Shown here one piece after another: positions 34,001-47,073 of a DNA stretch of 64,000 nucleotides (the stretch's first letter is position 1; each line of letters opens with the position of its first letter). The notes below the pieces were generated by a model that worked only from the letters and a program-made list of their open reading frames with translations, searched no databases and was not told where the DNA came from. Source of the DNA: Sambucus nigra (taxonomy: Eukaryota; Streptophyta; Magnoliopsida; Dipsacales; Adoxaceae); assembly GCA_949130495.1 (NCBI GenBank), contig OX422221.1, positions 151,199,741 through 151,263,740 on the forward strand, in the 5' to 3' direction. The translations under genes and the position numbers were made by a program.

Positions 34001-36205
34001 TGAAAAACTTGGTTTACAAGATTAATAACAGAAAGTTATAAGTTTAGTAAACTCCGAAATAAACTCGTTGAACAAAACTCTTTTCAAAATAAACACTAGA
34101 TGTGTTAAAACGTTTTTCTGAATATGATCTCTAGATTCGTTAGTTTGATTACCCTAAGTTTTTTTTAAACTAAAAACTTCAATTAAGTCTTAAGAGCGAT
34201 AATGTTCACCAAAGCAATTAAGAAGATTCATGAAGATTAGACATGCGATTTTTAACGTGGTAAATCCCTACAATAAGGGAAGCATCCATGGTGACCTCTA
34301 CGCCACATAACAAAATCCACTATAACCACACAACACAAGTTACAACACTAAGCATGCAAATACAATACCTAAATCTAAGTTTAGAACGTTACCTACACAA
34401 GCTTCCTCCACTCCCAACGGCTTCTCACTTGATGTAGTCTTCCTTCCCACAACTTCCTTACTTTGTCCTTGTCCTCTTTGATTATAGCAGCTCCAACAAA
34501 CAAAATATCTCACCAAGAACCACAATTTCTAAGTATTCATGTGAGAGTGATAGTGTTTGTGAATTAAACTAAATGAAACAATGCTTCTCACCCTCTCAAT
34601 CAATAATACAAGCAGTATCCTATGAATTATAATCCACTTCTATATGAAATGCCAATAATCCCAAATATCTTTGAATACAAAACTTCAAAAAAATTCAGAT
34701 TTGGAATAAAAAATTTCAAATCAACACTAGTTTCAAAATTATTTATGTTCAATATTATTTCACCAATTTTTTAAATTAATTTTTTGAAACCAAAAATGTA
34801 TTTATCAAATATAAAAATATGCACAACTAGAAGTCTTATGTTTCAAATTTATTTGAAACTATATTCTTCGATTCAACAACAACAAATATAATAAAGAAAA
34901 AAATAAAATAAAAATAAAGAACCCTAGAAAAATCTTCTATGTGAATCAAATAGGTTCTCATGGAGATATATAGTTGAAGACTTCTTCAACACCATCAAAT
35001 AAACAATACCCCAACATCAAACAAACTCCCAACATATTTAACTCTCAAAGAATATGGGTTTACTATCTTGTATTTGGACAATATAAGGCTTGTGGGTATT
35101 TGGGTTTGAAAAGGAAAGAAAACGTAAATATATGAAAATGGGTTTCGATTTTCTCTCTCTCTACAGTTCTCTCGTGAGCTCTCTCTCTCGGTTTTCTTTC
35201 ACGACGATATGCTTTCTCATTGGTTGGACGATTTCTCCAACACTTTTATTATTTTACTGCCGACTATCTACTCTTAGCTATTTCTTTTAACAGCTCCGAC
35301 GAGCTCTCCCTGATTTATGAACCTCCGAACTTTCCTTCTCTCTCTACCCAGTTTATGAAACCTGACCTCTCTTTTTTCAAACAAAAAGATCAATCCCTAA
35401 TAATCAATTTATATACTCTGCAAAAGGAAGTCCGTTACAAACCAAGGGCTACGATCTGTGTTCATCAAACTGAATCGAAGGGTTGGAAATTAGCGGAGTA
35501 AACAAAATGCTGATAGGCTAAATCTGAGATGACGCGTATTAAGTCTTAATAAAGGTTGGACCGTAGATTGAATGAATTATCACCATGTCAATAGGTCAAC
35601 TCAGGGGTATACAGGTCGGTGGAAAATGCGATCTCTGGTTGGTAGATGGGAGGACACATGGATTGAGGGCTCAACCCAGTTTGGACCGTTGATAGCTTGA
35701 GATCAAGTCTACGGTTTGGATGAGAATAACTCGAATATAGATAAATTCAACTAGCTATGTTAAAAACTCAGAAGATTTAAAAAAATGCATATGGCAATGT
35801 ATAAGCTTTGAAAAATTCAAAATATAACCACAAAAGTTTTCTTCACAAAAAAATTAATTTTTTATTTTAGCCTCAAACATTTAAAAACCAATTTTAATTA
35901 ATAAAAAAAAAAATTAGAATGATTAAAAAATGTTTTAAAAGGTCTAACCACCAAACAATTGTGCACACATAAAAGACATGTATATGCAGTGTATGAAGTG
36001 TGTGTCCTAATTATGGTTCAAATACTTTCCTTTTTGTGTCGCATTGGAGTACTTAGACTGTAATTCAACTTTTGATGAAGCTTGATACCTTTTTGAGATA
36101 GAGTAACTCAGAAAAATTCTAATCCTATTTTTTCTCGATATCCAAACTAGTTGGAACTCCTATATGGAACAAATTCATGTAATTCAACCATATATTGTGT
36201 TCTCA
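34001..36205 (-). mobile_element. 5' LTR of the SIRE-like copia element
   Basis: 2205 bp, the partner of 27816-30010. It begins TGAAAAACTTGG and ends GTGTTCTCA on the plus strand. Confidence 0.88.
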
Positions 36206-37395
36206 AGAATTTATTGGTGACCTTTCAAGCCTATGACTTTAATGTTCAATACGTTGTGGCCATGTCAAGGAAGATTACATCATATTCCATGTTCCGTGCC
36301 TTGTGATCGTCATCAATAGTCCAAGGATCTCCCAGGTATGAATGCTTATATTATGTTCAAACTTAAAAATTTATTACTGGGTGTTATAATTTTTGTCAAT
36401 ATTTTTTGAATTCATACTTTCTAAAGTTTTGTTCTTCAACACCTTTTCGTAGAAAAATCACAAATAATTTATAAAAAAAAAGTTGGCGGTCACTCGTTCG
36501 TATAAAAAATATCTACCTTCCCAAGGGTCGTTAGAATGACATTACCAGGTCGATCTAACGAGACATCAAACGATATTGTTTTTTGATTTTCTGGCCTTTC
36601 GTTCCATATGTCATTCAAACGACTTTGATTGTCGTTCGAAGAGCCGAAGCAGTTTTTGTGAAAATTAACAGTTTTAAAGTTGTTTTCTCATGTAACTCCC
36701 TACTACTTTTTACAACCCATTTATGTAGTGCAGGAGTGAAATTTTCCAACTTCTAAAGATAGAAACCTTTAAGAAAAGTCCCTTGAGTTTTTGTTAGTCT
36801 TTAATGGTTTATTCGTCAAAACAAAAACTAAGTTTACACCTATTTCGTTTGTATGATCTAAGTTTTAACATGATATTTTTTAGATTATTTTTGGCACTGG
36901 GTTTTATTCTCTACATCATAGATATTTTTTCTTGCAGTGGATTCCATGTTGGTGACGTATATACGGAGGTGTACTCCGAGACTTAGGTGGACTCATACAT
37001 TGTCACTAGGCAGAAATTGTAGGACCGAAGAGCGTTAAGGCTTGCGAGGGAGTCGAGTCGTTGTGTAAGTATTTTGTTGTGTTCTTCTGTAATTCTGTAC
37101 TCAGTGGACTTGTGGCTGGGCCATCCGAGGTTTTTCCCTTTGTGAGTTTTCCTCGTACATCGTGGCATTGTGATTGTTCTTATTTTATCTTGCAAATTCA
37201 TCTAGATACAAGATTATGTTTAATAAGATAAAATTTGGTTTCACCATACAAATTGTTTAGTTGATTCTTAACTAAATTGAGTAATTTTTGTTTATTATAA
37301 TTCAAGTCTATATCAATAATTTAGCAAAATTCCTGTTTGGTATAATTTGCATAATTTGGAACTTGAATTGAAGTCTTCTTTTTAAGTAGACGAAA
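36206..37395 (+). mobile_element. Family A LTR (A3), right piece
   Basis: It continues the LTR broken at 27815, including the CATCCGAGG/TCCTCGTACATC block near 37120. It lacks the terminal TTTCAGGAACC...AACA and PBS; a deletion joins it to internal sequence near 37395. Confidence 0.78.
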
Positions 37396-38073
37396 TTTAA
37401 ATTTGCATATCTTATGAGTGATTGCTTGCATGTTTTTGCATATCTTATGAGTGATTCCTTGCATGTTTTACATACACCAACCTTAGTACTTCACGATAGA
37501 TTTTTTGCTAGTTATATGTGTTTTGAGTTCTTTTGTATTATATTTTTTTTGAGTCATATTTTAAAAATAGAAAAAAGATTTTGTTTATCATTTGAGTTAC
37601 ATTCGTCTTAAAATTTGTTTAAAATTTTGAAAACTCGAAAAGATTTTTTCCGTGTGTATTTTAGTTTTACACATTTTATTGGCATATACTTGTGTTTGAA
37701 TCCTATATCAGCTTCCATATCCAAGTGGCAAGAACTTTTGGTTATGAATTTCAATCCTTAAAGTTCTCTTTATCATGTTTGTATGGAGTAGTTTGATTTG
37801 ATTTGCTTAAAGAGCTCGTTTGAACGTTAACTTCGTTTGTATATTTGAGCTTTGTGATATGTTCTCACATAAATTTTTTCATCTACATATTTTGCGACTA
37901 AGAAGGATTTGTGCATGTATAAACCGTTCCCAATGAGATTTATTTTAATGGTATAGAAAATAGATGAGGGTGCATGGGAAAGGAATACGAAAGGAGCAAA
38001 TATCCTTCGCGTGAAATTCATCGTTGGAAAGAGCCTAGAAAGTGTGGCATTATAAAAAGTAGCCAAGGCCAAC
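37396..38073 (+). mobile_element. Family A internal region, copy 6, left part
   Basis: It opens with a short tandem duplication (TGCATATCTTATGAGTGATT at about 37396 and again about 35 bp later). It runs to GGCCAAC, where a solo LTR is inserted. The minus frame shared by other copies is open here too (37827-38072, 81 codons). Confidence 0.75.
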
Positions 38074-39148
38074 TATGACAACCCGCCTACTAAAATAATA
38101 GGTGGCCAACCCAATACTCCAATAATCACAGGAATCATAGATGGTCCATTCTTAGCATCACTGTCGATTAAAATAATAGTATGAGATAACCACCAATCAT
38201 TTTAGAAAACGGACTGTCAAATTTAAAAATTTAAAAGTAAAAGAAAAAATCTTAGACAATCCCATTTGTAAGAACGGTGGGTATCAAAAATCAATGGATA
38301 AAGAATGATAATACAATAATTAATCACCGAATAAGCTGTCGGTGCACGGACCAATACAAATAATATATTGAGTATTACAATTCAATATTTATAATATAAT
38401 GAATTAGTGTAATACCTTGGGCAAAACACGCCCGAATAGATCTACTGAACATAACTAGAGTGCAATAGAAAGAAGCGTCTAATACAAGTAACCTACAACA
38501 TCCGCAATATGCTGTAGCTCCATGACAACTGAAATGGAAATGTAATCACGGGTGTCCATGCGGGGGATCACCTGTAACGGCAAAGAATATGCAGAAACAA
38601 GGAAATATAGATACGGGTCAGGGCCCGGTTTGATATGATTACCATGTGACTAAAATGCATGACAGTTAAGTGTGAATTCTCTCGCAGATAACAATAATAT
38701 TTCTCACCTCTCAATCTAGCAGCAACCTAGCGCAATATCGTGAGATGTTCTAGTTAACCCTAAATACTAAGGGCTAACTTATCCCCAGTCTCAACACTAG
38801 GCCCTATTCGTGCGTGGGGTGTCTCGCAAAGAGAAATCCAAACAAGGAACCCCCCCGATACACTACTACTTAGGCAAGGTTGATCGTCGAGATCCATTAT
38901 ATCCTTAGCACGAAATAATCAACAAATGTATGTCTGTGCATAAGTGTGGGAGGTCACATCTACAGCTACTCAAGAAATATAAAAATAAACCCATCCATCA
39001 TCTAATGGCACAATTCCTAATTCTTTCTTTAGGAATATACATATAAATGGTACAACATTTTATCAAATGTTTACCGTTCTACTTTCATCATAAACTATTT
39101 CATTTCGAAATTTCATTCCTTATCAGGAAATAAAATCATAGTTTATAT

Positions 39149-39259
39149 GCTCTTTATGGCATTATATCTCAGTTATACATTTATAAAAATCTCTTCCTTA
39201 TCAGGAGTATAATCATCATTATATGCTCTTTATGGCATTTCATCGTGCTCTTTGTGGCA
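39149..39259. repeat. Three GCTCTTT(A/G)TGGCA motifs in family B LTR copy 2
   Basis: They lie at 39149-39161, 39225-39237 and 39247-39259, corresponding to those at 20577-20639 in the sister copy. The word TTATCAGGA precedes the first two. Confidence 0.78.
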
Positions 39260-40091
39260 CCCATTATACATCAAGTCCAACTTGATTCAGAATAGTTATA
39301 ATCATATATATATAACGATTCTAAGACCGCCCGTCCGGGTTTCCCCACTATGCGCGCCCCTAAATGGCTATCTTCCAGGGCCTATCATCAAGACAACCTG
39401 GGATCCTATAGAAACGTCGGGAAGCAGCCATGTGCCTGCGGGATAGTCAAGACCACACCCGGAATCTCCTAACCAGCACAGAAAAATATACAATCACAAA
39501 CGCTCACGTGGCCTAGGGACTATATCCACCCTTCATTCATTAGCCAAGGGACTTCACCACAACGCGCGCGACTTCCCTTATGATAGCGATTTAGAGAGGT
39601 GTGTATCCATAAATTAACATTTATGAAAAACATTACTTTTTCCATTTTGAAAACATCATATTTTACATTTCCAAAAATCATCCATTTAGCCATTATGCAC
39701 CAAGTTTCAGAATGTGCATTTCATTCTCATTAAGACATATTTTATTAATGACCTAAGACCCAAAGTGCCACTAACTTCAAATTAGCCTCCAAGAGTTCAT
39801 ATTATTTCATAAACCCTCAAAGTGAGTCTCCATAATGGAGTGTCTCCCAAACTAAACATTAATATTTTAATCTTCCAATTTTACTTTAGGTTAACCTCTT
39901 ATATCATTCGGACATTAACCTATACAAACTAGCCCTCGGGTAAGCCCAAATATCCCATCTTAATCTAGGACATTAGTCTACCTAAAACAACCCTCTAAGA
40001 CTCCTCATTACATCCCAAAGGAAGGTTCCTAAACCTCGAACCTAAAAGAAAAGGGCTAAAACGAAACTAGAAAAATCTCACCTTTTCAAAA

Positions 40092-40168
40092 GGGGTCGAT
40101 CGATCGACCCCTGGCCGTCGATCGATCGAAGGCTTCGATCGATCGATCCCCCAGGCTCGATCGATCGA
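40092..40168. repeat. Cluster of four TCGATCGATCGA palindromes
   Basis: Copies lie at 40096-40107 (inside the 20-bp perfect palindrome GGGGTCGATCGATCGACCCC), 40118-40129, 40135-40146 and 40157-40168. The cluster occupies the place where the sister LTR has CCGAATCGATTCGG copies. Confidence 0.93.
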
Positions 40169-41067
40169 TCCTGTCGGATAGCTTCTTCTCCGAGAAGCTG
40201 TTTCGGCCATTAATGAGCCATCCAAGCTTCTACCCGCTATTTCACCCAACCACAACAACAAATACTACTATAAAATCATTTCTACACATCAAATAACCAA
40301 TTATTTCTCTTCAAATCAAATTAAACTATAACATTTAGGATTAAACACCCAAAATCAACCAAAACCCATTTATGGTTTAAACCTCCCAAAACTTAACTAC
40401 ACATGCAGATTTATCACATTAAATCAATATCTAGCAAGTAAGAAACTTGCCTCGAGGTTCGTAGTCTCGGAACACCTCCGGTAGCGACGGAATTCGGCCC
40501 AAATCTTCCATTTCTCTCTTTCTCCCATTTTCTCCCAACTCTCTCTTCTCTCTCTCTCCTTTGGCTTTTCTCCCAAAAATCAAGAAAAAGAAAGGGGTTG
40601 GGGGACTTATACGGGTCCTAAAATGTAAATCCCCACTTTTAATTGTTAATACACCACTAAAATGACTCGTAACCACTTAATTGAGCCATAACGCGTAAAA
40701 GTGCCCGAAACCCAAAAATATAATGTGGCACTTGTTTCGACTATCTCGACTATTCTAAAAACAACCGCACCCCCCTATTTTGGCATTCGGAAAAGTGTGA
40801 ACTATTTTTACGTTCCAATTTCATTTTATTTCATTTATTATACTCAAATTTAAATATAGGTCATAACCGTCGTTTTACATATAACGACGCAAAATATCAT
40901 AATATAATGATATTTACCTTCTCATAGCGGTAAATAGACAAAACATAGTAAATATTATCCCTAAGTCTCACGGGAAATAATATTTACTCCAACATCTCCT
41001 ATTTTATAAAATTAACCCATCGGGCAAAATAGTATAAAATAGTCACTCAAAAACCTGGGTTGTTACA

Positions 41068-41960
<893 letters not shown>

Positions 41961-42648
41961 GTTTTAATCGCAAGTGTATGCCTTGACCCATAAAATAAAT
42001 AATTTAATATATACTACTTATATTAAAAATATCTACTAATTAAAACTACAAAAATTAAAAGTTAAAAATTATCATTTTTTATAACAAAATTAAATAATTA
42101 ATATGGTTGATAAAAGGGTTATTAGCACTTTACTACCCTAGAATTTAGTCACTTTTGCACTTCAAACCCCAATGTGTCAATACTAGAACTTAAAACTATA
42201 AAATTTGTCGGGAAAGAACATTATGGCACATTTACCCTTATTTTGACTATTTCCTTTAGTCAATTTAATGGCAGGATTTAAATTAGAGCAATGTGGAGAC
42301 TTTAGCATTTTATGTGCCAGTTTTAATACATTTGAGAGTGCAAAAGAGACTAAACTTGAGGGTAGGAAAATGCCAATAACCCTAATTTTTAAGTATATTA
42401 GGCAGTGAAAGTGAAAAGCGTATATTATAACAAATTTTTATGAGCTAACTAAAATTTACACGTGATACTCTAATTAAAAAACACTTGATAATAAACTACC
42501 TCACCATATTAACTAACATGAATAATATTGTATGGTTTTAAGTATCTAATTACATAAATACTCCTAACTAGATATTATGTGTTATTAATTTACTTTTTTC
42601 CCTTCATTAAATGGATTAATTTTTTTTATATTCATTTTTTCCAAGGTT
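41961..42648. other. No gene seen; AT-rich
   Basis: No frame, RNA gene or element terminus recognised. The sequence ends at CATTT, the target duplication of the next element. Confidence 0.6.
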
Positions 42649-42653
42649 CATTT

Positions 42654-42849
42654 TGATAATATATCAAAGATCTACAATCAAATGGAAAGAGAGAAAAAGA
42701 GGGGCTAGGGTTTCATATTGCCATACACTAGAATGTCTTGCAATAAAAGGAAGAAGAGAGAATAAATATATAACCTACTACAACCACCTAATAATAATAG
42801 GAGAAGGGAAAATACTAAAATACCCTCAATGCTAAATAAAACTCTAATA
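42654..42849 (-). mobile_element. 3' LTR of the young copia element
   Basis: 196 bp, unusually short for an autonomous copia element. An 18-base G run (minus strand) abuts it. Confidence 0.93.
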
Positions 42850-42870
42850 CCCCCCCCCCCCCCCCCCTCA
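42850..42870 (-). other. Polypurine tract: 18 consecutive G
   Basis: C18 on the plus strand at 42850-42867 reads as TGAG17-18 before the 3' LTR in element orientation, the position of the plus-strand primer. The length may vary through slippage or assembly. Confidence 0.8.
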
Positions 42871-42873
42871 AAC

Positions 42874-44079
42874 TCACGATGTTGCAGCGAGAAGCATTGA
42901 GAGTTTGCCAACCAAAAAACGAAAACGCTGAACTGGATGAGACTTCGTAAACAAATCAGCTATCTGTGCGGAAGAAGAAACAAAAGGCAAAGTGATGGCT
43001 CTATGCGTAAGATGATGACGAGTAATATGACAATAAATCTCAATGTGCTTAGTCCTCTCATGAAAAACTGAATTGTGAGCAATCTGAATAGCACTCTTAT
43101 TATCACAGTACATAGGAGTGGGCTGAGAAAGAGAGACACCCATATCTACAAGTAACCGACGTAGCCAAACAACTTCGCGAGTGGTAGAAGCCATATCACG
43201 GTACTCGGCTTCCGTGGAAGACACAGAAACAACAACTTGCTTTTTGCTCTTCCAAGAAACAATAGAATCACCCAGAAACACACAAAATCCAGTAACTGAT
43301 TTGCGATCTGCAGGATCACCGGCCCAATCAGCATCAGAGTATGCACGCAGCTCCAAAGAAGAAGATGAAGGAAGTAAAAGACTCTGAAATCGAGTGCCTC
43401 TCAAGTAGCGCAATATACGATGAACAGCTGCCCAATGAACTGTAGTAGGAGCAGTAACAAACTGACTAACAGCATGGACAGCATGAGCTATATCTGGACG
43501 AGTAATAGTGAGATAAACCAAGCTGCCGACAATAGTGCGATATAAGGTGGGATCAGGCAAAAGAACACCATCATACGGGGAAAGATGAACATTAAGCTCC
43601 AAAGGGGTATCAACAATCTTAGTATCAGTGAGGCGAGCACGCTCAAGAATGTCCCCGATGTACTTAGATTGTGAGAGAAGATAACCCTTTGGAGAATGAT
43701 CTACCTCAATACCCAAAAAGTAACGTAGGCGCCCCAAATCCTTCATCTCAAAACAACGAGATAATTCAGACTTCAACGTTGTAATTCCACCAACATCATC
43801 CCCAGTAATAATCATATCATCAACATACAAAGAGACCAGAATACGACCACCGGAGGTGCACCTGATAAAGAGAGCTGAATCATTCTCACTTGGAATGAAC
43901 CCAAGAGAGGTAATCACGGCAGTAAACTTCTCAAACCAAGCCCGTGGTGCCTGTTTGAGACCATATAAGGCTTTCTTAAGCCTACAAACTTCACCAGGAC
44001 CATGTGGAACACCCGGAGGAGGAGTCATATAAACCTCCTCATGAAGATCACCATTCAAGAACGCATTTTTAACATCCAT
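42874..44079 (-). pseudogene. Copia pol C-terminal part: most of RT, and RNase H
   Basis: 401 codons follow directly, in the same frame, after the premature stop at 44080-44082. They open MDVKNAFLNGDL, the RT motif with a catalytic Asp. LYVDDMIITGDD (YVDD active site) lies near residue 130, and the fingers/palm motif LYGLKQAPRAW comes before it. RNase H follows with AYSDADWAGD, SSTEAEYRDMA and YCDNKSAIQIAHN, giving the Asp-Glu-Asp catalytic set. The end (KSHPVQRFRFLVGKL) is the usual copia terminus, so nothing is lost at the C-terminus. As a separate protein it would start inside the RT fold. Confidence 0.93.
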
Positions 44080-47073
44080 TTACGATATATGCCACTGACG
44101 AACAGATGCAACAGCAATAAGAGTATGAATAGTAGTCAATTTCGCAACAGGGGCAAAGGTTTCGTCATAATCCATACCATATTGCTGAGAAAAACCCTGA
44201 GCAACCAATCTTGCTTTGTACCGCTCAATTGACCCATCTGACCTGGTTTTGATTTTATATACCCAACGAGATCCAATTGCCCGCTTACCAAAAGGTAAGG
44301 GGACCAAACTCCAAGTATCTGTCTGATGCAAAGCAGAGAGTTCCTCAGCCATAACCTGTTGCCAAAGAGGATCAAGAACTGCCTCTTTATAAGGCGAAGG
44401 CTCAGAGAGGCAGTGAACAGAGGATAAAAATGAAGCAAAAGAATCAGAATAACAAGAATAAACAAAATCTGGTGATTGAGTGGACTTACGTGGACGTTTT
44501 GGATAGCGAGAAGGAGGTTCCACTGTTTCAGCAGGTGCTTGGGTGGCCACACGAGAAGGGGGAGCATCAGGAACATCGGATGGCAAAGTACCTGCATCAG
44601 TAGAAATAATAGGAACAAGAGCAACATGGGGTGGCACACTATCGGTGGTGCAAGGTACTTCAGATGGCACACTCTCATCATTATCAGAGAACGGATCAAT
44701 ATTGAAGAGATCAGATTTAGTGAGTTCATGAGGGCTATCAGGAATAGAAAAGAAAGGAATATGCTCAAGAAACACAACATGGCGAGAGACATATAATTTT
44801 TTTATAACTATATCATAACAACGATATCCCTTTTGACCCTCACCATAACTAATAAAGACACAAATAGCTGACTTTGGAGATAATTTGGTATGTTCCACAC
44901 GAGGTCGAAGAACAAAACAAGTACAACCAAACACCTTTAAGGAAGAATAATCAGGGGCACACCCATACAACTTTTCAAAAGGTGACAAACCTGAGCAATG
45001 AGAGGTCGGAATCTTATTAATCAGATTAACAGCAGTAAGGACAGCCTCTCCCCAAAACTCACTAGGGACATATGCAGATAATAAAAGAGAGGGAGCAGTT
45101 TCAACAATGTGCCGATGTTTCCGTTCAACAACACCATTTTGCTGAGGAGTGTCAGTACAAGATGATTGGTGAATAGTTCCATCTAAATCAAGCAACTCAC
45201 CGAAATTTTGAGAAGTATATTCCCCACCCAAATCGCATCTAAAGCATTTTATAATAGTAGAATGTTGAGTTTTGACAAAGGCACGAAATTTATTATAAAT
45301 ATCAAAAAAATCCGAACGTCGTTTCATGAGAAAAACCCAACAGTAACGCGTATAATCATCAATAAAGGAGACATAATATCGAGAACCTCCTCTTGTAATA
45401 ATAGGAGACGGTCCCCCCACATCAGAATGAATAAGATCAAAGGGTGCAAAAGTAGAGGAAATACTTCTATTAAATGGTAAAGCTGAAAATTTTGCAAGTT
45501 TACAACCGCTACAATCAGAGATATCATGGCAATGCAAATTTCCTAATTTTCCTGTGGAAGCCAAATATTTTAATCGTGAACCTGAGACATGACCAAGACG
45601 AGAGTGCCATAAATAAAAGCTAGACGAATCTGAACTCAAACGAAAGGATGACAAGTCAACACTGGAAGCTGCAACCATTGGTACATTAAGTTTCTCCATG
45701 ATGTACAATCCCCCCTGCCTACGGCCTTTCCCAATCACCTTCTGAGACTGTGGATCCTGCACATGACAAAAGGTAGAAGAGAAGGAAACTGAGTAACCGG
45801 CATCACATAGTTGACCAACAGAGATAAGATTCATTGTAAGCTTAGGAATGTGGTAAACATTAGAGAGAGAGAAGTTGGGTGATTCAATAGTCCCAATACC
45901 CGTTGAGGGCATGGGAGTACCATCAGCAGTCATAACGGGCAACGAAGAAGTGGGACAAAAAGAACCAAAAGAGGACAAATTTGGTGACATGTGATTAGAA
46001 GCGCCGGAGTCTAGAATCCAAATACCTGAAGACTTACCTGGTGAAGAGATGGACATGGCATGAGGCTGTGTGGCAAAAAACTTTTGAAACTGCTCAGCAA
46101 GAGAAGACATGGATGGAGCTAAGGATGAAGAACCTGATGCAAATGAGTCTGATGGCGGTACAACTGCTGCAGTATTAGGCTGTGAAGGCCTATATGAATG
46201 CTGTTGAGATTGGTTATTGGATTTCCAACCAGAAAACTGCTGCTGAGATGGTCGACTATTTGATTGTTGTTGTTGTTGTGCTCGCAACTTAGGGCACTGA
46301 GACTTCCAATGACCCTTCTCCTTACAGTAGCTACATTCATCACTTGCAACTCTCGAATAAGGCTTGTTCTGATTACTGGAAAGAGGCCGAGAGGAGGCTG
46401 CGAAAACAGATGGATTAGGGTCCGAAGAAATTACCTTCCCTGACTGAGTCTTGAGACGAATCTCCTCGGCTAACAACTCGTGAACAACGGAATCAACAGT
46501 TGGAAGTGGACTACGATGAAGAATCGACCCACGAAGACCCTCAAAATCATCACGCAATGCCATCAGAAACTGAACCAGGCGTTGTTCCTCCCTATTGGCA
46601 ACATATGGTGCAAAGGCCCGCAATTCAGCTGACTCTGTGAGAGCCAACTGATCCCATAGATCCGTCATAGCAGAATAAAACTCCTGAATACTCAATTTAT
46701 TTTGCTCAAGAGCCCAAATATCGCACTCCAATTGGTACTTTTTTGCGAAATTAGATTGGGTATACAATCTGCCCAAATGATCCCAAACATCCTTTGCATA
46801 ATCATACTTAGCCAACTGCATACCTATAGAAGGTGCAACAGAGTTGTTGATCCAAGTGATGATTTTCGAATTGTTTGCCTCCCAAACATCCAACAACTCT
46901 GCATATTTTTCAACATTCGTCTTATCATTAGGCTTACTTAAATCGCCATTAATGTAACCCCAAAGCTTCTTCCCTTTCAAAAAATTCTTCATAACATAAC
47001 TCAAATACGTATAATTTTTTCCATCTAATCTGACACTAATTGATTGCAGCGAATCATCTCTTTCACCAGCCAT
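44080..47073 (-). CDS. Copia gag-protease-integrase-RT N-part, ended by a premature stop
   Basis: ATG at 47073 gives 997 codons; a longer in-frame TTG start is not used. Order (numbering from this ATG, approximate): UBN2-type gag to 210; CCHC zinc knuckle CSYCKEKGHWKSQC near 247-260; Gln/Ser-rich linker; protease WILDSGASNHMS near 350; pre-integrase HHCC finger (H..H..CxxC, LWHSRLGHVS to CSGCKLAK); integrase core with Asp in DLIHSDVGG, Asp in FRCDLGGEY and Glu in PQQNGVVERK. A GKRAIGSRWVYKIK RT start follows. The stop TAA at 44080-44082 replaces a codon inside RT, next to RQWHIS. All earlier enzyme motifs look intact, so gag, protease and integrase could still be made. Confidence 0.93.
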   Translation of the reverse strand: MAGERDDSLQSISVRLDGKNYTYLSYVMKNFLKGKKLWGYINGDLSKPNDKTNVEKYAELLDVWEANNSKIITWINNSVAPSIGMQLAKYDYAKDVWDHLGRLYTQSNFAKKYQLECDIWALEQNKLSIQEFYSAMTDLWDQLALTESAELRAFAPYVANREEQRLVQFLMALRDDFEGLRGSILHRSPLPTVDSVVHELLAEEIRLKTQSGKVISSDPNPSVFAASSRPLSSNQNKPYSRVASDECSYCKEKGHWKSQCPKLRAQQQQQSNSRPSQQQFSGWKSNNQSQQHSYRPSQPNTAAVVPPSDSFASGSSSLAPSMSSLAEQFQKFFATQPHAMSISSPGKSSGIWILDSGASNHMSPNLSSFGSFCPTSSLPVMTADGTPMPSTGIGTIESPNFSLSNVYHIPKLTMNLISVGQLCDAGYSVSFSSTFCHVQDPQSQKVIGKGRRQGGLYIMEKLNVPMVAASSVDLSSFRLSSDSSSFYLWHSRLGHVSGSRLKYLASTGKLGNLHCHDISDCSGCKLAKFSALPFNRSISSTFAPFDLIHSDVGGPSPIITRGGSRYYVSFIDDYTRYCWVFLMKRRSDFFDIYNKFRAFVKTQHSTIIKCFRCDLGGEYTSQNFGELLDLDGTIHQSSCTDTPQQNGVVERKHRHIVETAPSLLLSAYVPSEFWGEAVLTAVNLINKIPTSHCSGLSPFEKLYGCAPDYSSLKVFGCTCFVLRPRVEHTKLSPKSAICVFISYGEGQKGYRCYDIVIKKLYVSRHVVFLEHIPFFSIPDSPHELTKSDLFNIDPFSDNDESVPSEVPCTTDSVPPHVALVPIISTDAGTLPSDVPDAPPSRVATQAPAETVEPPSRYPKRPRKSTQSPDFVYSCYSDSFASFLSSVHCLSEPSPYKEAVLDPLWQQVMAEELSALHQTDTWSLVPLPFGKRAIGSRWVYKIKTRSDGSIERYKARLVAQGFSQQYGMDYDETFAPVAKLTTIHTLIAVASVRQWHIS

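Larger units (their letters stand above)
27816..36205 (-). mobile_element. Ty1/copia element, SIRE/Maximus-like, internally deleted
   Basis: Two LTRs of about 2.2 kb (27816-30010; 34001-36205) both start TGAAAAA and end TTCTCA. The 4.0-kb interior lies in minus orientation with a PBS next to the right LTR and a PPT next to the left. AGAAG (27811-27815) and AGAAT (36206-36210) flank it; the uninterrupted homologue reads GGATAGAAGTTA, so this is a target duplication with one later change. Gag, protease and integrase are recognisable; RT and RNase H are missing. The order protease-integrase shows Ty1/copia; the long LTR, large gag and purine motifs suggest the SIRE/Maximus lineage. Confidence 0.9.
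38074..41067. mobile_element. Solo LTR (family B, copy 2)
   Basis: 2994 bp begin TATGACAACCC (mutated from TGT...) and end GGGTTGTTACA. CCAAC flanks both sides (38069-38073, 41068-41072), and the uninterrupted homologue reads GGCCAACATAG once. It is homologous to 19780-22484. No internal region or second LTR is present. A 64-codon minus frame over the palindromes is incidental. Confidence 0.9.

Noticed and set aside
40067..40261. 64-codon minus frame with repeated Ser-Ile-Asp-Arg
   Set aside because: The repeat is only the reading of the TCGATCGATCGA palindromes inside a non-coding LTR.
44136..44792. 218-codon minus frame rich in Leu and Phe
   Set aside because: Out-of-frame shadow of the copia polyprotein linker; hydrophobic composition is a frame-shift artefact, not a membrane protein.
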